Positions 16,905-26,600 of a stretch of 64,000 nucleotides of DNA are shown piece after piece. The notes below the pieces were generated by a model. The model was not told where the DNA came from. It made no database searches and saw only the letters and a program-made list of their open reading frames with translations. The stretch is from positions 120,518 through 184,517 of the forward strand of contig CAMLJN010000007.1 in NCBI GenBank assembly GCA_946480445.1, given 5' to 3'. This DNA is from an uncultured Buttiauxella sp. GTDB taxonomy: Bacteria; Pseudomonadota; Gammaproteobacteria; Enterobacterales; Enterobacteriaceae. Each line of letters starts with the position of its first letter. The first letter of the stretch is position 1. Position numbers and translations under genes: made by a program.

Positions 16905-18146
16905 TCACCCAACCAACCGCATTCCCCTTGTCCCACCTTCAATCATACTTCCATTATCTGCAACTTTCACAAAGTCAGCCCACCACTGCATCATCGGGCG
17001 TCGTTGCTCAAGATAGTCGCTGCGGTTGTAAGCGCGACGTACTTCATTTTTGTCTACATGAGCCAGTGCTGCTTCAATGACATCAGGCGGGAATCCTTCC
17101 TCATTGAGTGCCGTACTAGCGATAGAGCGTAAACCGTGTGATACGAGTACGCCTCCTAATCCAGCACGCTTAAGTGCGGCATTAACTGTTTGGCTGTTCA
17201 TTGGCTGGGTTGGTTTGATGCGACTGGGAAAGATAAACTCTCGGCCACCACTGAGTGACTTCATCATTTCCAGAATAGAAAGAGCCTCATCGGAAAGTGG
17301 AACCGTATGGTCCCGGTTCATCTTCATTCGAGCTGCAGGAATTTTCCATTCGCTAGCATTGAAATCGATCTCATCCCATCGAGCCTCAGCAGCTTCGGCA
17401 GGGCGGGTGATGGTGAGAAGTTGCCACATGAACAGGCATCTTGTGGACATGCTGATACTTGCCGTACGCATGGTCTGCATTAGCTGCGGAAGTTGATCCG
17501 GCCGGATGCTTGGCATGTTTTTCTTTTGCGGTTTCTCAAAAGCTTTTCCGATGTTTACACTAGGAACAGCATCAATCAGGCCTGTGTTCTGCGCATAAAT
17601 CATGACTTCGTTAATACGCTGACAAAGGCGGCGAACAGTCTCTAATGCACCTCTGGCCTGAACCGGCTGTACTGCTTTAACCAGAGTATGAGCCTTAATC
17701 TCAGTGACACTGATATCACCGATTGCCGGGAAAACATCTCTCTCAAGCGAGCGCCAGATATCGTCGGCATAGTCCTCTGTTATGCTGGCTTTCTTTACAT
17801 TCCACCAACGCTCGGCAACTACCAAGAAGGTGTTTGTTTTGGCCTCTTGAGAATTCCTCACCTGTTCTTTCTGATGTTCCTGAGGATCAATATCTTTTGC
17901 CAATAAAACTCGAGATTCGGCTCTGAGTTTACGTGCATCAGAAAGTGAGACGGCAGGGTAGGCACCGAAGCTCTGCTTGGTTCGCTGCTTTGTCAGAGGT
18001 CGATAATAACGGAACTGCCAGAGCTTACTACCACTGGACTTGATTAACAGAGTAAGCCCGTCACCATCATACAGCTGGTAATCGGCATCTTTAGGTTTGG
18101 CGGCTTTGATTTCCGTATCGGTTAACGGCTTGGTTTTTCTTGCCAT
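16905..18146 (-). CDS. P4-type tyrosine integrase (ssrA-specific)
   Basis: The 413-residue product has the N-terminal DUF4102/arm-binding domain (LTDTEIKAAKPKDADYQLYDGDGL, FGAYPAVSLSDAR), a core-binding domain, and a catalytic domain with Arg248 (TITRPAEAAEARW), His337-X2-Arg340 (SHGLRSIA), His363 (LAHVDK) and nucleophile candidate Tyr373 (RRAYNRSDY). Length and motifs fit P4-like integrases, which use tRNA and tmRNA 3' ends. It lies 200 bases from the ssrA 3' end in the same direction, as in CP4-57 of E. coli. ATG 18146 (MARKTKPLTD) is the family start; ATG 18182 is in frame but unlikely. Confidence 0.95.
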   Translation of the reverse strand: MARKTKPLTDTEIKAAKPKDADYQLYDGDGLTLLIKSSGSKLWQFRYYRPLTKQRTKQSFGAYPAVSLSDARKLRAESRVLLAKDIDPQEHQKEQVRNSQEAKTNTFLVVAERWWNVKKASITEDYADDIWRSLERDVFPAIGDISVTEIKAHTLVKAVQPVQARGALETVRRLCQRINEVMIYAQNTGLIDAVPSVNIGKAFEKPQKKNMPSIRPDQLPQLMQTMRTASISMSTRCLFMWQLLTITRPAEAAEARWDEIDFNASEWKIPAARMKMNRDHTVPLSDEALSILEMMKSLSGGREFIFPSRIKPTQPMNSQTVNAALKRAGLGGVLVSHGLRSIASTALNEEGFPPDVIEAALAHVDKNEVRRAYNRSDYLEQRRPMMQWWADFVKVADNGSMIEGGTRGMRLVG

Positions 18147-18270
18147 GGGGAGTCTCCATGCGTTTAGGCCCAACGAAAACAATAGAGCTTTTCGTTGGGC
18201 CTATCAATGGGCCTAAAAGGTTCGGATTTAATTAGTTCTCTTCAGACTTCGCGGGACAAATTGCAGGCAC

Positions 18271-18303
18271 AAAAAAGCCCGCAGGGCTTGCGCCGTGCGG
18301 GCT
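18271..18303 (-). terminator. Terminator downstream of ssrA
   Basis: On the minus strand the arms AGCCCGC (18303-18297) and GCGGGCT (18282-18276) pair and are followed by six T (18276-18271), a standard intrinsic terminator for the tmRNA transcript, located just beyond the attachment site. Confidence 0.75.
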
Positions 18304-18347
18304 TTCGACTTCATCAGGTGGCTCTGGTAACCACTGACGGAGGATTT

Positions 18348-18728
18348 TGGTGGAGCTGGCGGGAGTTGAACCCGCGTCCGGAATTCCTAGACCGTCGGCA
18401 CTACATGCTTAGTCATATCTTTACATTCGCCGGGCAACTGCGGACAGACACGCCATTACCAAACTAGCCTGATTGGATTTAATGCTTCAACCCCAGGCAG
18501 GGCATCCACACGATCTCTTTTGGGTTTGACCTCTCTTGATCCCCGTCCTAAGAGCGGAGGCTAGGGAGAGAGGACACCTTCAGTTTCTTAGGCTGATTAA
18601 GCTGCTAAAGCAGCAGGTGTGATGTTTTCGTCGTTTGCGACTATTTTTTTGCGGCTTTTTACGAGGCCAACCGCCCCTCGGCATGCACCTTGGGTTTCGC
18701 AAATCCCGTCGAATCCAGAATCAGCCCC
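18348..18728 (-). ncRNA. ssrA: tmRNA (10Sa RNA), with 13-codon tag
   Basis: The 381-base gene begins GGGGCTGATTCTGG and ends with a tRNA-Ala-like acceptor (GCTCCACCA), both matching E. coli tmRNA closely. The tag frame starts at GCA 18638 after ATAGTC and reads ANDENITPAALAA then TAA (18599-18597). The E. coli tag is ANDENYALAA, so this is three residues longer while keeping the ANDEN start and ALAA degradation signal. tmRNA with SmpB rescues stalled ribosomes and tags the peptide for ClpXP. The 3' end is the target of the adjacent integrase and forms the island boundary. Confidence 0.95.
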
Positions 18729-18785
18729 ACAAGTGTTTTGCCAGTATAGCAGAGTTGTCTCTCCCGTTACCAGTCTTGTCTCAGT
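18729..18785 (-). promoter_or_regulatory. ssrA promoter
   Basis: TATACT on the minus strand (18748-18743) lies 15 bases ahead of the mature tmRNA 5' end, consistent with a -10 box, a start near 18735 and a short 5' leader removed by RNase P as in E. coli. The -35 is not clear. Confidence 0.55.
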
Positions 18786-19976
18786 TTAACGCTCACGTAG
18801 CGCCTCACGGGCTTTATTAAAGGGTTTCAACAGGTAATCGACGATGGTTTTTTGTCCTGTTTTGATATCCACGGTTGCCACCATGCCGGGGGTGATGGAA
18901 AAACGATGTCCGGCTTTGTTCATGAGATAATCTTGCTGGGTACGGATAAACACCCGGTAATAGACGATTTCAGGTTTGATTTTGTCCTGCAGGGTATCCG
19001 GTGAGATGGTTTCCACCACGCCTTCCAGGCCGCCGTAGATGGCGTAGTCGTAGGCGCTGACTTTCACCAGCGCACGCTGTCCCGGATGGATAAATGCAAT
19101 ATCGCGTGGAGAGAGGCGGGCCTCGATGAGGAGATGATCGTCAACGGGGACGATCTCCATCATTTCGCCGTTCGGCGGGATCACGCCGCCGATGGTCGTC
19201 ACCTGGATGTTCTTCACAATGCCGCGCATCGGCGAACGCACGGTCATGCGGGTAACGGAGTCCTCGCGTCCTTTAATAACGGCGGAGAGCATATCCACTT
19301 CGGCATTGGCCTTGGAAAGCGCCTCGCGCGCCTGGACGTAATATTGCGAACGCAGGTCAGTGATTTTCAACCCAAGGTCGCTTTTCTGCCGCTGTAACCG
19401 CAGCACCTCCACATGGCTTGCCGCCCCGCTTTTCACCAGGCGTTGGGTTATCGCCAGCTCTTTATTCACCGAGTCCAGGGCATCCCGCAGGTCGGATTCG
19501 GTGTCGCTTAACTGGGCACGGCGGCTTTTGTACAGCCGGGTTTCAGACGCGATAAGCTCCGGCCAGGCTTTGAGCGAGTCGGGGAATTTGAGGGGAAGAT
19601 CGTTAACCTCCGCGTTTAGCCTGACGCTTGAGGCAAGCGACGCCCGGTAGCGGGCCGAGCTTTCCCCAACGTTGGATTCCGAGCGGGTAGGGTCGAGGCG
19701 GGCGACGATCTGCCCGGCCTGAACTTTATCGCCTTCATGCACCAGCAGCTCGGTCACGATACCGCCGTCGAGAGACTGTAGCACCTGCTCGCGGGAACTG
19801 GGCACGACTTTACCCGTGCCGGTCGAAACTTCATCCAGCTTGCCGAACCACGACCAGATGCCGAACAAAATAAACAGCAGCACGCTGAGAGTGATGATGC
19901 GGCTTGCCCCGGAGAACTCGTTTTCGCGCTGGATATCCGGGTCGTCAATGGCGACATCACGCTGACTGGTTTTCAT
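18786..19976 (-). CDS. bapD: Type I secretion periplasmic adaptor (HlyD family, BapD-like)
   Basis: The 396-residue product has a short cytoplasmic N-terminus, one membrane segment (about 26-45, RIITLSVLLFILFGIWSWFG), a biotinyl-lipoyl/barrel-sandwich start (GTGKVVPSSREQVLQSLDGGIV), a long coiled coil (about 105-240) and the HlyD C-terminal part (VRSPMRGIVKNI, HPGQRALVKVSAYDYAIYGG). It bridges inner-membrane ABC protein and outer-membrane channel. It overlaps the ABC gene by 20 bases and is last in the bapABCD-type operon. Symbol by synteny with Salmonella. Confidence 0.9.
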   Translation of the reverse strand: MKTSQRDVAIDDPDIQRENEFSGASRIITLSVLLFILFGIWSWFGKLDEVSTGTGKVVPSSREQVLQSLDGGIVTELLVHEGDKVQAGQIVARLDPTRSESNVGESSARYRASLASSVRLNAEVNDLPLKFPDSLKAWPELIASETRLYKSRRAQLSDTESDLRDALDSVNKELAITQRLVKSGAASHVEVLRLQRQKSDLGLKITDLRSQYYVQAREALSKANAEVDMLSAVIKGREDSVTRMTVRSPMRGIVKNIQVTTIGGVIPPNGEMMEIVPVDDHLLIEARLSPRDIAFIHPGQRALVKVSAYDYAIYGGLEGVVETISPDTLQDKIKPEIVYYRVFIRTQQDYLMNKAGHRFSITPGMVATVDIKTGQKTIVDYLLKPFNKAREALRER

Positions 19977-22143
19977 TTTTCCACTCCCGTCCGGTTGGCT
20001 GTGCGGCGGCGCGGCTGTTGCTCAGCGCCTGGGCTTTCGGTGCATCCATTACCAGCTGCCCGTCTTTAAGAACCAGCACGCGCTCCACCAGTTCCAGCAT
20101 GGGCACCCTGTGTGTGGCGACAATCAACGTTCGGTTGCCGAGCCAGTCGCCCAGGCGCTGAATAAACTCGCGCTCGGTATGGTCGTCCAGTGAGGCGGTG
20201 GGTTCGTCGAGCAGCACGATATTCGGGGAGCGCAGCAGCATGCGGGCCAGCAGAATAGACTGGCGCTGACCGCCGGAAAGCCCGGCCCCGCCTTCCATAA
20301 TCGCGTGATCCAGCCCTTTCGGCAGGTGCTTAACAAAGTTGCCCGCGCCGCTTATCTCCAGCGCTTCGAAAATGGCTGCATCGCTGGCGTGTGGGGCACC
20401 CAGAGTGAGGTTTTCGCGCAGCGTGCCGTAAAACAGGCGGGCGTTCTGGCTAAGAAAGCCGATATTGCGCCGCAGATCCGCCATGTCGATTTGCGCCATG
20501 CTCAGGTTGTCGAGCCGTACATCGCCGTTAACCAGATCGACACCGCCAGCCAGCGCCTGCAACAGCGTCGATTTACCCGCGCCGTTACGCCCGAGCACCG
20601 CGATCCTTTCGCCTGCCTGGATCTCAAGCCTTGCGATGCGCAGCGGGATACGTTGATCTTCGCTGTGATAGCGAAACTGCGCGTTTTCAAACAGATAGTG
20701 CCCGTGAAAAATATCCTGGTGCACCAGACTTTCATCGCGCTGGGTTTCCACGGGCAGCTGCATAATGCTGTCCAGCCCCTGTTTGGCGGCTTTTACCTGT
20801 TGCCAGCGGGCCAGCACGCCGCACAGATTAGCCATCGGGGCGATCATTCTTGACGCCAGCATGGAAGCGGCGACCATCGCACCTGTGGTCATATCGCCTT
20901 CGATGACCAGCGGGGCGCCAAATAAAATCACCGCCGCGTAAACCAGGCTTTGTACCGTCATGCCCCAGCTAATCAGCCCCTGCGAAAGCTGGCGGGTGCG
21001 CAGGTCGGATTCGGCTGTGATGCGGATGTAGCTGTTCCACTGTTGCAGGAAGCGGTTCTCCGCCTGCATCAGCTTGATGTCTTCCAGCCCCTGCACGCTT
21101 TCCACCAGCACCGCATTGCGCAGCGTTGCCTCGTGGGCCGACTGGTTGGCGAGCAGGGCCAGTTTTTTTTGCAGCAGAATGCCCGGCAGCACCATCAGGA
21201 TGGCGGCAACCGGCGCAATCCAGGCCAGCTGCGGAGAGATGATCGCCAGCACAATAATGAACATAAAGAAGAAGGGCAGATCGACGATCGTGGAGATCGT
21301 CGACGAGGTGATCATTTCCCGGATCTGCTCCAGCTCGCGCAGCTGAGAAATGAAGCTGCCGGTGGAGCGAGGCACCGCGCTGTTGCGCAGCCGCAGTGCG
21401 TGGCTGAATACGCGGTCGGAGACGCGCATATCGGCCCGTTTACCCAGTACGTCCATAATATGCCCGCGAGCCACGCGCAGAACAAAGCCGAACACCACGG
21501 CCAGCAAAACGCCTGAGGCGAGCACGTACAGGGTTGGGTAAGACTGGGCCGGGATCACCCGGTCATAGACCTGCATTGAAAACAGAATGCCGGAAAGCGA
21601 CAGCACGTTAATCAGGAAGGCCGCCAGCATCACAGGGCCGTAAGGGCGCAGATCCTGCATCACCAGTTCTTTTAGCCAGTCCGGGCTAAAACGGGAAATA
21701 TAAGCATCAACGCGGCTGTCTTTCAGGGCGGAGAGCGGACGCAGCGCTGCCACGAAGCGAATGTCTGGCAAAAGCGCGCTGAGCGCTACCCGGTTGGTCT
21801 GACGCTCGCCGTCAATCAGGCAAATTTCAACGGTGTCTTCACCATCGAACTGTTCGATGATCCCCAGCTGCCCGTTCGTTAAATTCACCACCACCGGCAG
21901 ACGCCATTGCGCGATAGCTTTTTCCGGGGCGCTCAGCAGATGAAACGAAAGGCCTGCCTGACGCGAAAGCTGAGTGAGGGCTGACACCATGCTTTTGTCC
22001 TTAAACCACGGCGCGTTGGCCTGAATGGTGCCCGGGGAGCACACGACGCGGTAGTGAGCCGCAACGTGGCTGATAACATGCGCCCAGTTGCTGAGCGCCT
22101 GCTCATTAAGGTGCTCATTGACGGGAGGAGGCGTTGTGCTCAT
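19957..22143 (-). CDS. bapC: Type I secretion ABC transporter (BapC/LapB-like)
   Basis: The 728-residue product has an N-terminal C39-like domain lacking the catalytic Cys-His pattern (about 1-140), a six-helix membrane domain (about 168-445) and an ATPase domain with Walker A GRNGAGKST (518-526), signature LSGGQ (622-626), Walker B IVLLDEP (642-648) and switch His678. This degenerate-peptidase form is usual for exporters of giant RTX or Ig-repeat adhesins, which are not cut at an N-terminal leader. It energises export of the adhesin encoded upstream and overlaps neighbours on both sides. Confidence 0.92.
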   Translation of the reverse strand: MSTTPPPVNEHLNEQALSNWAHVISHVAAHYRVVCSPGTIQANAPWFKDKSMVSALTQLSRQAGLSFHLLSAPEKAIAQWRLPVVVNLTNGQLGIIEQFDGEDTVEICLIDGERQTNRVALSALLPDIRFVAALRPLSALKDSRVDAYISRFSPDWLKELVMQDLRPYGPVMLAAFLINVLSLSGILFSMQVYDRVIPAQSYPTLYVLASGVLLAVVFGFVLRVARGHIMDVLGKRADMRVSDRVFSHALRLRNSAVPRSTGSFISQLRELEQIREMITSSTISTIVDLPFFFMFIIVLAIISPQLAWIAPVAAILMVLPGILLQKKLALLANQSAHEATLRNAVLVESVQGLEDIKLMQAENRFLQQWNSYIRITAESDLRTRQLSQGLISWGMTVQSLVYAAVILFGAPLVIEGDMTTGAMVAASMLASRMIAPMANLCGVLARWQQVKAAKQGLDSIMQLPVETQRDESLVHQDIFHGHYLFENAQFRYHSEDQRIPLRIARLEIQAGERIAVLGRNGAGKSTLLQALAGGVDLVNGDVRLDNLSMAQIDMADLRRNIGFLSQNARLFYGTLRENLTLGAPHASDAAIFEALEISGAGNFVKHLPKGLDHAIMEGGAGLSGGQRQSILLARMLLRSPNIVLLDEPTASLDDHTEREFIQRLGDWLGNRTLIVATHRVPMLELVERVLVLKDGQLVMDAPKAQALSNSRAAAQPTGREWKNENQSA

Positions 22144-23546
22144 GGCTGTATCTCCAGTGACTGGATACTGCGGTTTTCCAGACCAAATGCGTTGCGCAAT
22201 CTGCCCGAGTTATACAGGCAGTTGAGCTGCAGCTGATGGAGCTGACTGAGGGTCTGCTGCTGGGCAAAACGTGCCTGATAAACTTCCTGCTCTGCGTTCA
22301 GCACGTCCAGCAGCGGGCGGGCGCCCAGGTCGAGATATTGCTGCTGATAAAGTTCGCGGGTGCGGGCGCTTAGCGCTTCCTGACGCGCTAAGACCTGGAT
22401 GGCGCCGGCAAGGCTTAGCGCCTGGCTGCGCGCTTCCATCAGTTTCTGGCGAACGTCCAGGCGAGTGCGCTGTACGCCCGACTGGGCCGCTTCTACCGCG
22501 TGACTTGCCGCGTTGCGCCGGGCGTTTAATCCTCCGCCCTGGTAAAGGGGCATTTCGACCTTGATAAAGGCGGAGTACTGCGTGCGGTCCAGCACTTCAT
22601 GGCTGGGGTATTTATCGTTGAGATAGTGCTGAACCTGCGGCTCCAGCGAGATGGTCGGTGTCATTTGCGCATTGGCGTAGTCCAGATTTGCCTGGGCAAC
22701 GTTGGCCTGCGCCCAGGAGGCGAGCACAGCGGGGACCAGACGGTCGTCAGGTTTGGCAACGTCGCAGCTTTTCCCCAGCTTGTCCGGGAAGTCGTTGCTG
22801 ATGCCATTGAGGCTATTCCAGCCCAGCCAGCTCATCAACGTGGCCTGGGCGCTATCCAGATTGGCCTGATACTGGATCAGCTGTGAGCGGGCAGATTCGA
22901 TACGCGCATTGGTCTGCACCACGTCTGACATTGAGGTCGCACCTTCATCGTTACGCTGTTGGGTCAGGCGGCCAACCGCGCTCAGGGCATCTAACTGCTC
23001 TTTGGCAATATCCACCATTTGCTGCCACATTTGCACCTGAATCATGGCGATGGCGGTGTCGTGGCTGACGTTATCAATGCTGACCAGCACGTTAGCCTGT
23101 TCTTTCGCCACGCCCGCGCTTTCCGCACGCACCTGGCTTGATACTTTTCCGAAGTCATAAAGCATCTGGGAAAGGGACAGCACCAGCGACGGGCTAAAGC
23201 CGCTGTCCGTATAGCTGTTGCTGTAGCCGTTATTCACCCCCGCGTTGATTTGCGGGTAGTATTTTGATTTGGCGACGTTAACCTGCTCAGATTGACCTGC
23301 CAGTTTACCAACGGCTTCGCGAATAGCAGGGTGCCACGTCACCGCGCGGTTGACGGCATCGTTAAGCGTCAGCGTGCCGGGCGCAGGGGTATTCAGCGGC
23401 AGCGTGGCTGAGCCGTCAAGCGAGGGAAGTTCTTGCTCTTCAGCCAGCCCCTGCGGGGTGATTAGCTGTGGAGCCTCTTCGGCATAGCTCGGGGCTGCAC
23501 ACAGGCAGCACGCCAGCCATAAAGCAACAGGCCGTAATTTTCCCAT
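22140..23546 (-). CDS. bapB: TolC-family outer membrane channel of the adhesin secretion system (BapB-like)
   Basis: The 468-residue product has a signal peptide (about 1-22, LWLACCLCAAPSYA) and the duplicated TolC pattern: LTLNDAVNRAVTWHPAIREA with long helices, SLSQMLYDFGKV, then the second half with VEMPLYQGGGLNARRNAA and LYQQQYLDLGARPLLDVLNAEQEVYQAR. It forms the outer-membrane exit duct. ATGA overlap with the ABC gene shows co-translation. Lies 79 bases downstream of the adhesin. Confidence 0.92.
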   Translation of the reverse strand: MGKLRPVALWLACCLCAAPSYAEEAPQLITPQGLAEEQELPSLDGSATLPLNTPAPGTLTLNDAVNRAVTWHPAIREAVGKLAGQSEQVNVAKSKYYPQINAGVNNGYSNSYTDSGFSPSLVLSLSQMLYDFGKVSSQVRAESAGVAKEQANVLVSIDNVSHDTAIAMIQVQMWQQMVDIAKEQLDALSAVGRLTQQRNDEGATSMSDVVQTNARIESARSQLIQYQANLDSAQATLMSWLGWNSLNGISNDFPDKLGKSCDVAKPDDRLVPAVLASWAQANVAQANLDYANAQMTPTISLEPQVQHYLNDKYPSHEVLDRTQYSAFIKVEMPLYQGGGLNARRNAASHAVEAAQSGVQRTRLDVRQKLMEARSQALSLAGAIQVLARQEALSARTRELYQQQYLDLGARPLLDVLNAEQEVYQARFAQQQTLSQLHQLQLNCLYNSGRLRNAFGLENRSIQSLEIQP

Positions 23547-23625
23547 AGTATTTCCCTTTTAAAATGGCACTGCATTCTGGTCTGTTCCCCGGGCGTCTTT
23601 GCGCCCGGGGTTGGTTCAGGGACTA

Positions 23626-26600
23626 TCAGGTCACGATGTGGTTTTGCTGCACCAGCTCATCGAGGGTGGTGTGTGTGTTCTCCAGAGTTACAAGCGTGGT
23701 TGAGTTATAGGTCGCCCCCGTGCCGTCACGGTCGATGGAGATAACCGTGTTATTGCCGCTGGTGGTAACGTTCAGGTAGTTGCCCAGGGTTGATGACTGG
23801 CCGTTCCAGCCCGTCAGCAGATCGTGTACGTCAATCTTGTCGCCCTGGGTCAGCGAGAAGTTATTCCAGGTATCCGCAGCGTTGCCGCCCGTGGCGTTGC
23901 TGCTGTTGAGCAGGTGATAGACCAGCGTGTCGCCATACACCGAACCGCTAATCACATCGCTCTGTGCGGTGCTGACAAACTGCGGGTTCATATTGATGGT
24001 CAGCGTGGCGCTGTCGGTGTGGCCGTTCTGATCGTTTAATGTGTAGGTAAAGGTTTCCTTGCTGGTTATCGACGCCGGAGAAATCCCGCTGTTAAGCGTG
24101 TAGGTGTAGGAACCGTCCAGGCCCATCACCAGCGTACCGTAGTGCCCCTGAATCGTGGCGGTAGCGGCGCTGTCGGTCACTGGATTAAGCGTGGCGGTGC
24201 TGCCGTTGTAGCCGGTTACGGTCAGCAAAGTATGGACGCTTCCCAACTGGTCCACCGCACCCGCGGCGTCACTGCCGTCGTAAAGGTTGCCGTGAACGGT
24301 ACTACCAGCGAGCGTGGAGTAGCTGTCCAGATCGATAGTCGTGCCGGTTACAGACGGGGTGATGGTGATGTTACCCACGCCAAGCGGCCCGGTCGTGCCG
24401 GTGTAGCTCAGTGTCCAGGTGCCGGAGTGTAAATCCATCCCGCTCAAATCGACGTTTGCCACGCCGCCCAGCAGAGCCGCACCGCTAAACGAAACGCTTC
24501 TGACTACGCCTGCGCCATCAGACAGCGTCCAGGTGACGCCCACACCGCCTAACGGCAGCAGCGACGCGATAGCAAAGTGCAGTACCGGGTTATGAAGTAC
24601 GGCGTTATTGTCCACCACGAAGGTGCCGCTGCCGTTACCCGAAGTGCCCACCAGCAGGGCGGAGGTCCAGGAAGCCGTCCCGACGGAGGTGTCCGAGTAG
24701 GCCGCGGTATTTTGGGCCGTAGTAATCGCCATCAGCGAACTGGTGTCGTCGATCGCATCCACCGCGCGCGGCGTGGCGGTTACGTTCAGCGAGGCGGTAC
24801 CGGTATCGCCGTTTGGTGCTTTCACGGTGTAGACGAAGCTGTCCGGGGTTTTGATACTGTCGGCACCCAGCCCGCTGTTCAGCTTGTAGGTGTAGTTGCC
24901 GTTGGCATCAATGGTCAGCGTCCCGTACTGCCCGTTAATCACGGTGGTGCCGCTGCTGGCAACAGAGACGCCGTTTACCTGCGTGACGTGGCTGCCTGCC
25001 GGGGCGATGTCATCCTGCATGACGTTGCCGGTGGTGGTGGCGGTAATGCTGTCCACCGCGTAGGTATGATCCTGGAGGATATTCAGGGTGTAACCCGTCA
25101 GCACGGTTATGCCGCTGGCGTTGTTAAGCAGGAACAGATATTCCCCACCCGGCAGCGTCAATGTTAACTGCTCTGAGGCCCCCCCTAACAGCGGCGCGGT
25201 AAGCCAGGTTTTCTCAACCTTATACTGCTCGAACTTCTGGGTAACATCGTTGAACTTGTAGATATACAGATCGAAGGTGGAGAGCAATGCCACACCGCCT
25301 ACGTTTGCCTGCAAGGTCATGGTGCGCGTCGAACCTTCTTCAACATCGAAGATAATCGGGTTGCTCATGTCGGCCAGCACATCAAGGTTCAGCACGTTGC
25401 CCAGCGCGATGCCGATAACGGAGAAACCATTTTGCTGTGAAGCACCGTGGTTAACGGCTTCCACGTCGGTGCTGTAGATCAGATCCGCCGTATTGTCCGT
25501 TGCAGTCACCGTGCTTGCCGGTGCGCCGCTACCCAGCGTGACCACCAGCTGCGCAGAGGAGCTGGCACCGCCCTGCGTGATGGTGTAGGTAAAGTTCTCC
25601 GTACGGCCCAGTACCGAGGCCGAAGTATTGGTCAGCGTATAGAGGTAGCTTCCGTCCTGATTGATATGCAGAGTACCGTACTGGCCCTGAATATCTGCGC
25701 CGCCAGCTCCCACCTGGGTAACTACACCCTGGGCATTGGTTACGGAAGAAACGACCGTTCCCGCAGGTGCCACATCCTGCCCACCGTTTGGATCGATGTC
25801 GGTGATGACGTTCCCCGGATGGGTCGTGCCGCTGGTGATTGTCCCTGCGGTGGTCTGCACGACGGACACATCCAGGCTGGTCAACGAGCCGGTAGCCAGC
25901 AGGCTGGTGTTGTAGCTCAGAACACGGTAATCGCCGCCTCCCAGACCGGTTAAATTCAGCGTTACGCCGCTGGAACCCAGCGTCAGCAGGTTGGCAAACT
26001 GTGGCAGCGACGAGTCAATAATCGTGCTCCAGGTGCCGGTCGCCGAATCGTATTTCTGGATGGCAACTTCCAGCGTATTAAGCAGGGAGAGCACAATACC
26101 CGTAGCGGCGGCATTGATAGTGATATTACCGGTTCCGCCATCGGCAATGGTGAAGCCTACCTGCGCCGTATCGTTGCCGAGCACGGACGCCACATTCCCC
26201 AGCGCGCCGACTAAAAGAAGCCCGTAGTCGCTGTAGTTTGCGCTGGTGGTTTGCGCATCGGTGGTCAATGCCAGATCGACGACGTTATTGCCGGCAGCCA
26301 GCGGCAGATCCGGAGCGGTTACCGATAGCGTTGGCGAGGTATTACCCGCCGCGTCTGACGCCTGAACGGACAGCGTCTCGCCGTCAATCTGACGCGTCGG
26401 CAGTCCGACGCTGTAAACCCCGCTGGCGTCGGCGGTTGCCGTGACCGTCGTCCCGCCCGGCAGAGTGATTGTGACGGTGCTGTTTGCTTCGGCCGTGCCC
26501 GTTACCGTTGTGCCATCCGCGCTAACGATAGCCGTTGGGATCGTTGGCGCAATGGTATCCACGATGACCGTAGCCGCCGCAGACGGGCTACCCGTCCCGT

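Larger units (their letters stand above)
7525..18347. mobile_element. ssrA-linked genomic island with defence-type genes (left end outside window)
   Basis: Between the Mu-like prophage and ssrA lie a retron, a KAP NTPase, a STAND-like NTPase and a P4-type integrase adjacent to the tmRNA 3' end, the well-known attachment site of such integrases. The outer repeat of the ssrA 3' end (GCTCCACCA and preceding T-arm bases) was not seen elsewhere in the window, so the island continues beyond the prophage or has lost that end. Gene content is inferred to be phage defence from families only. Confidence 0.65.
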
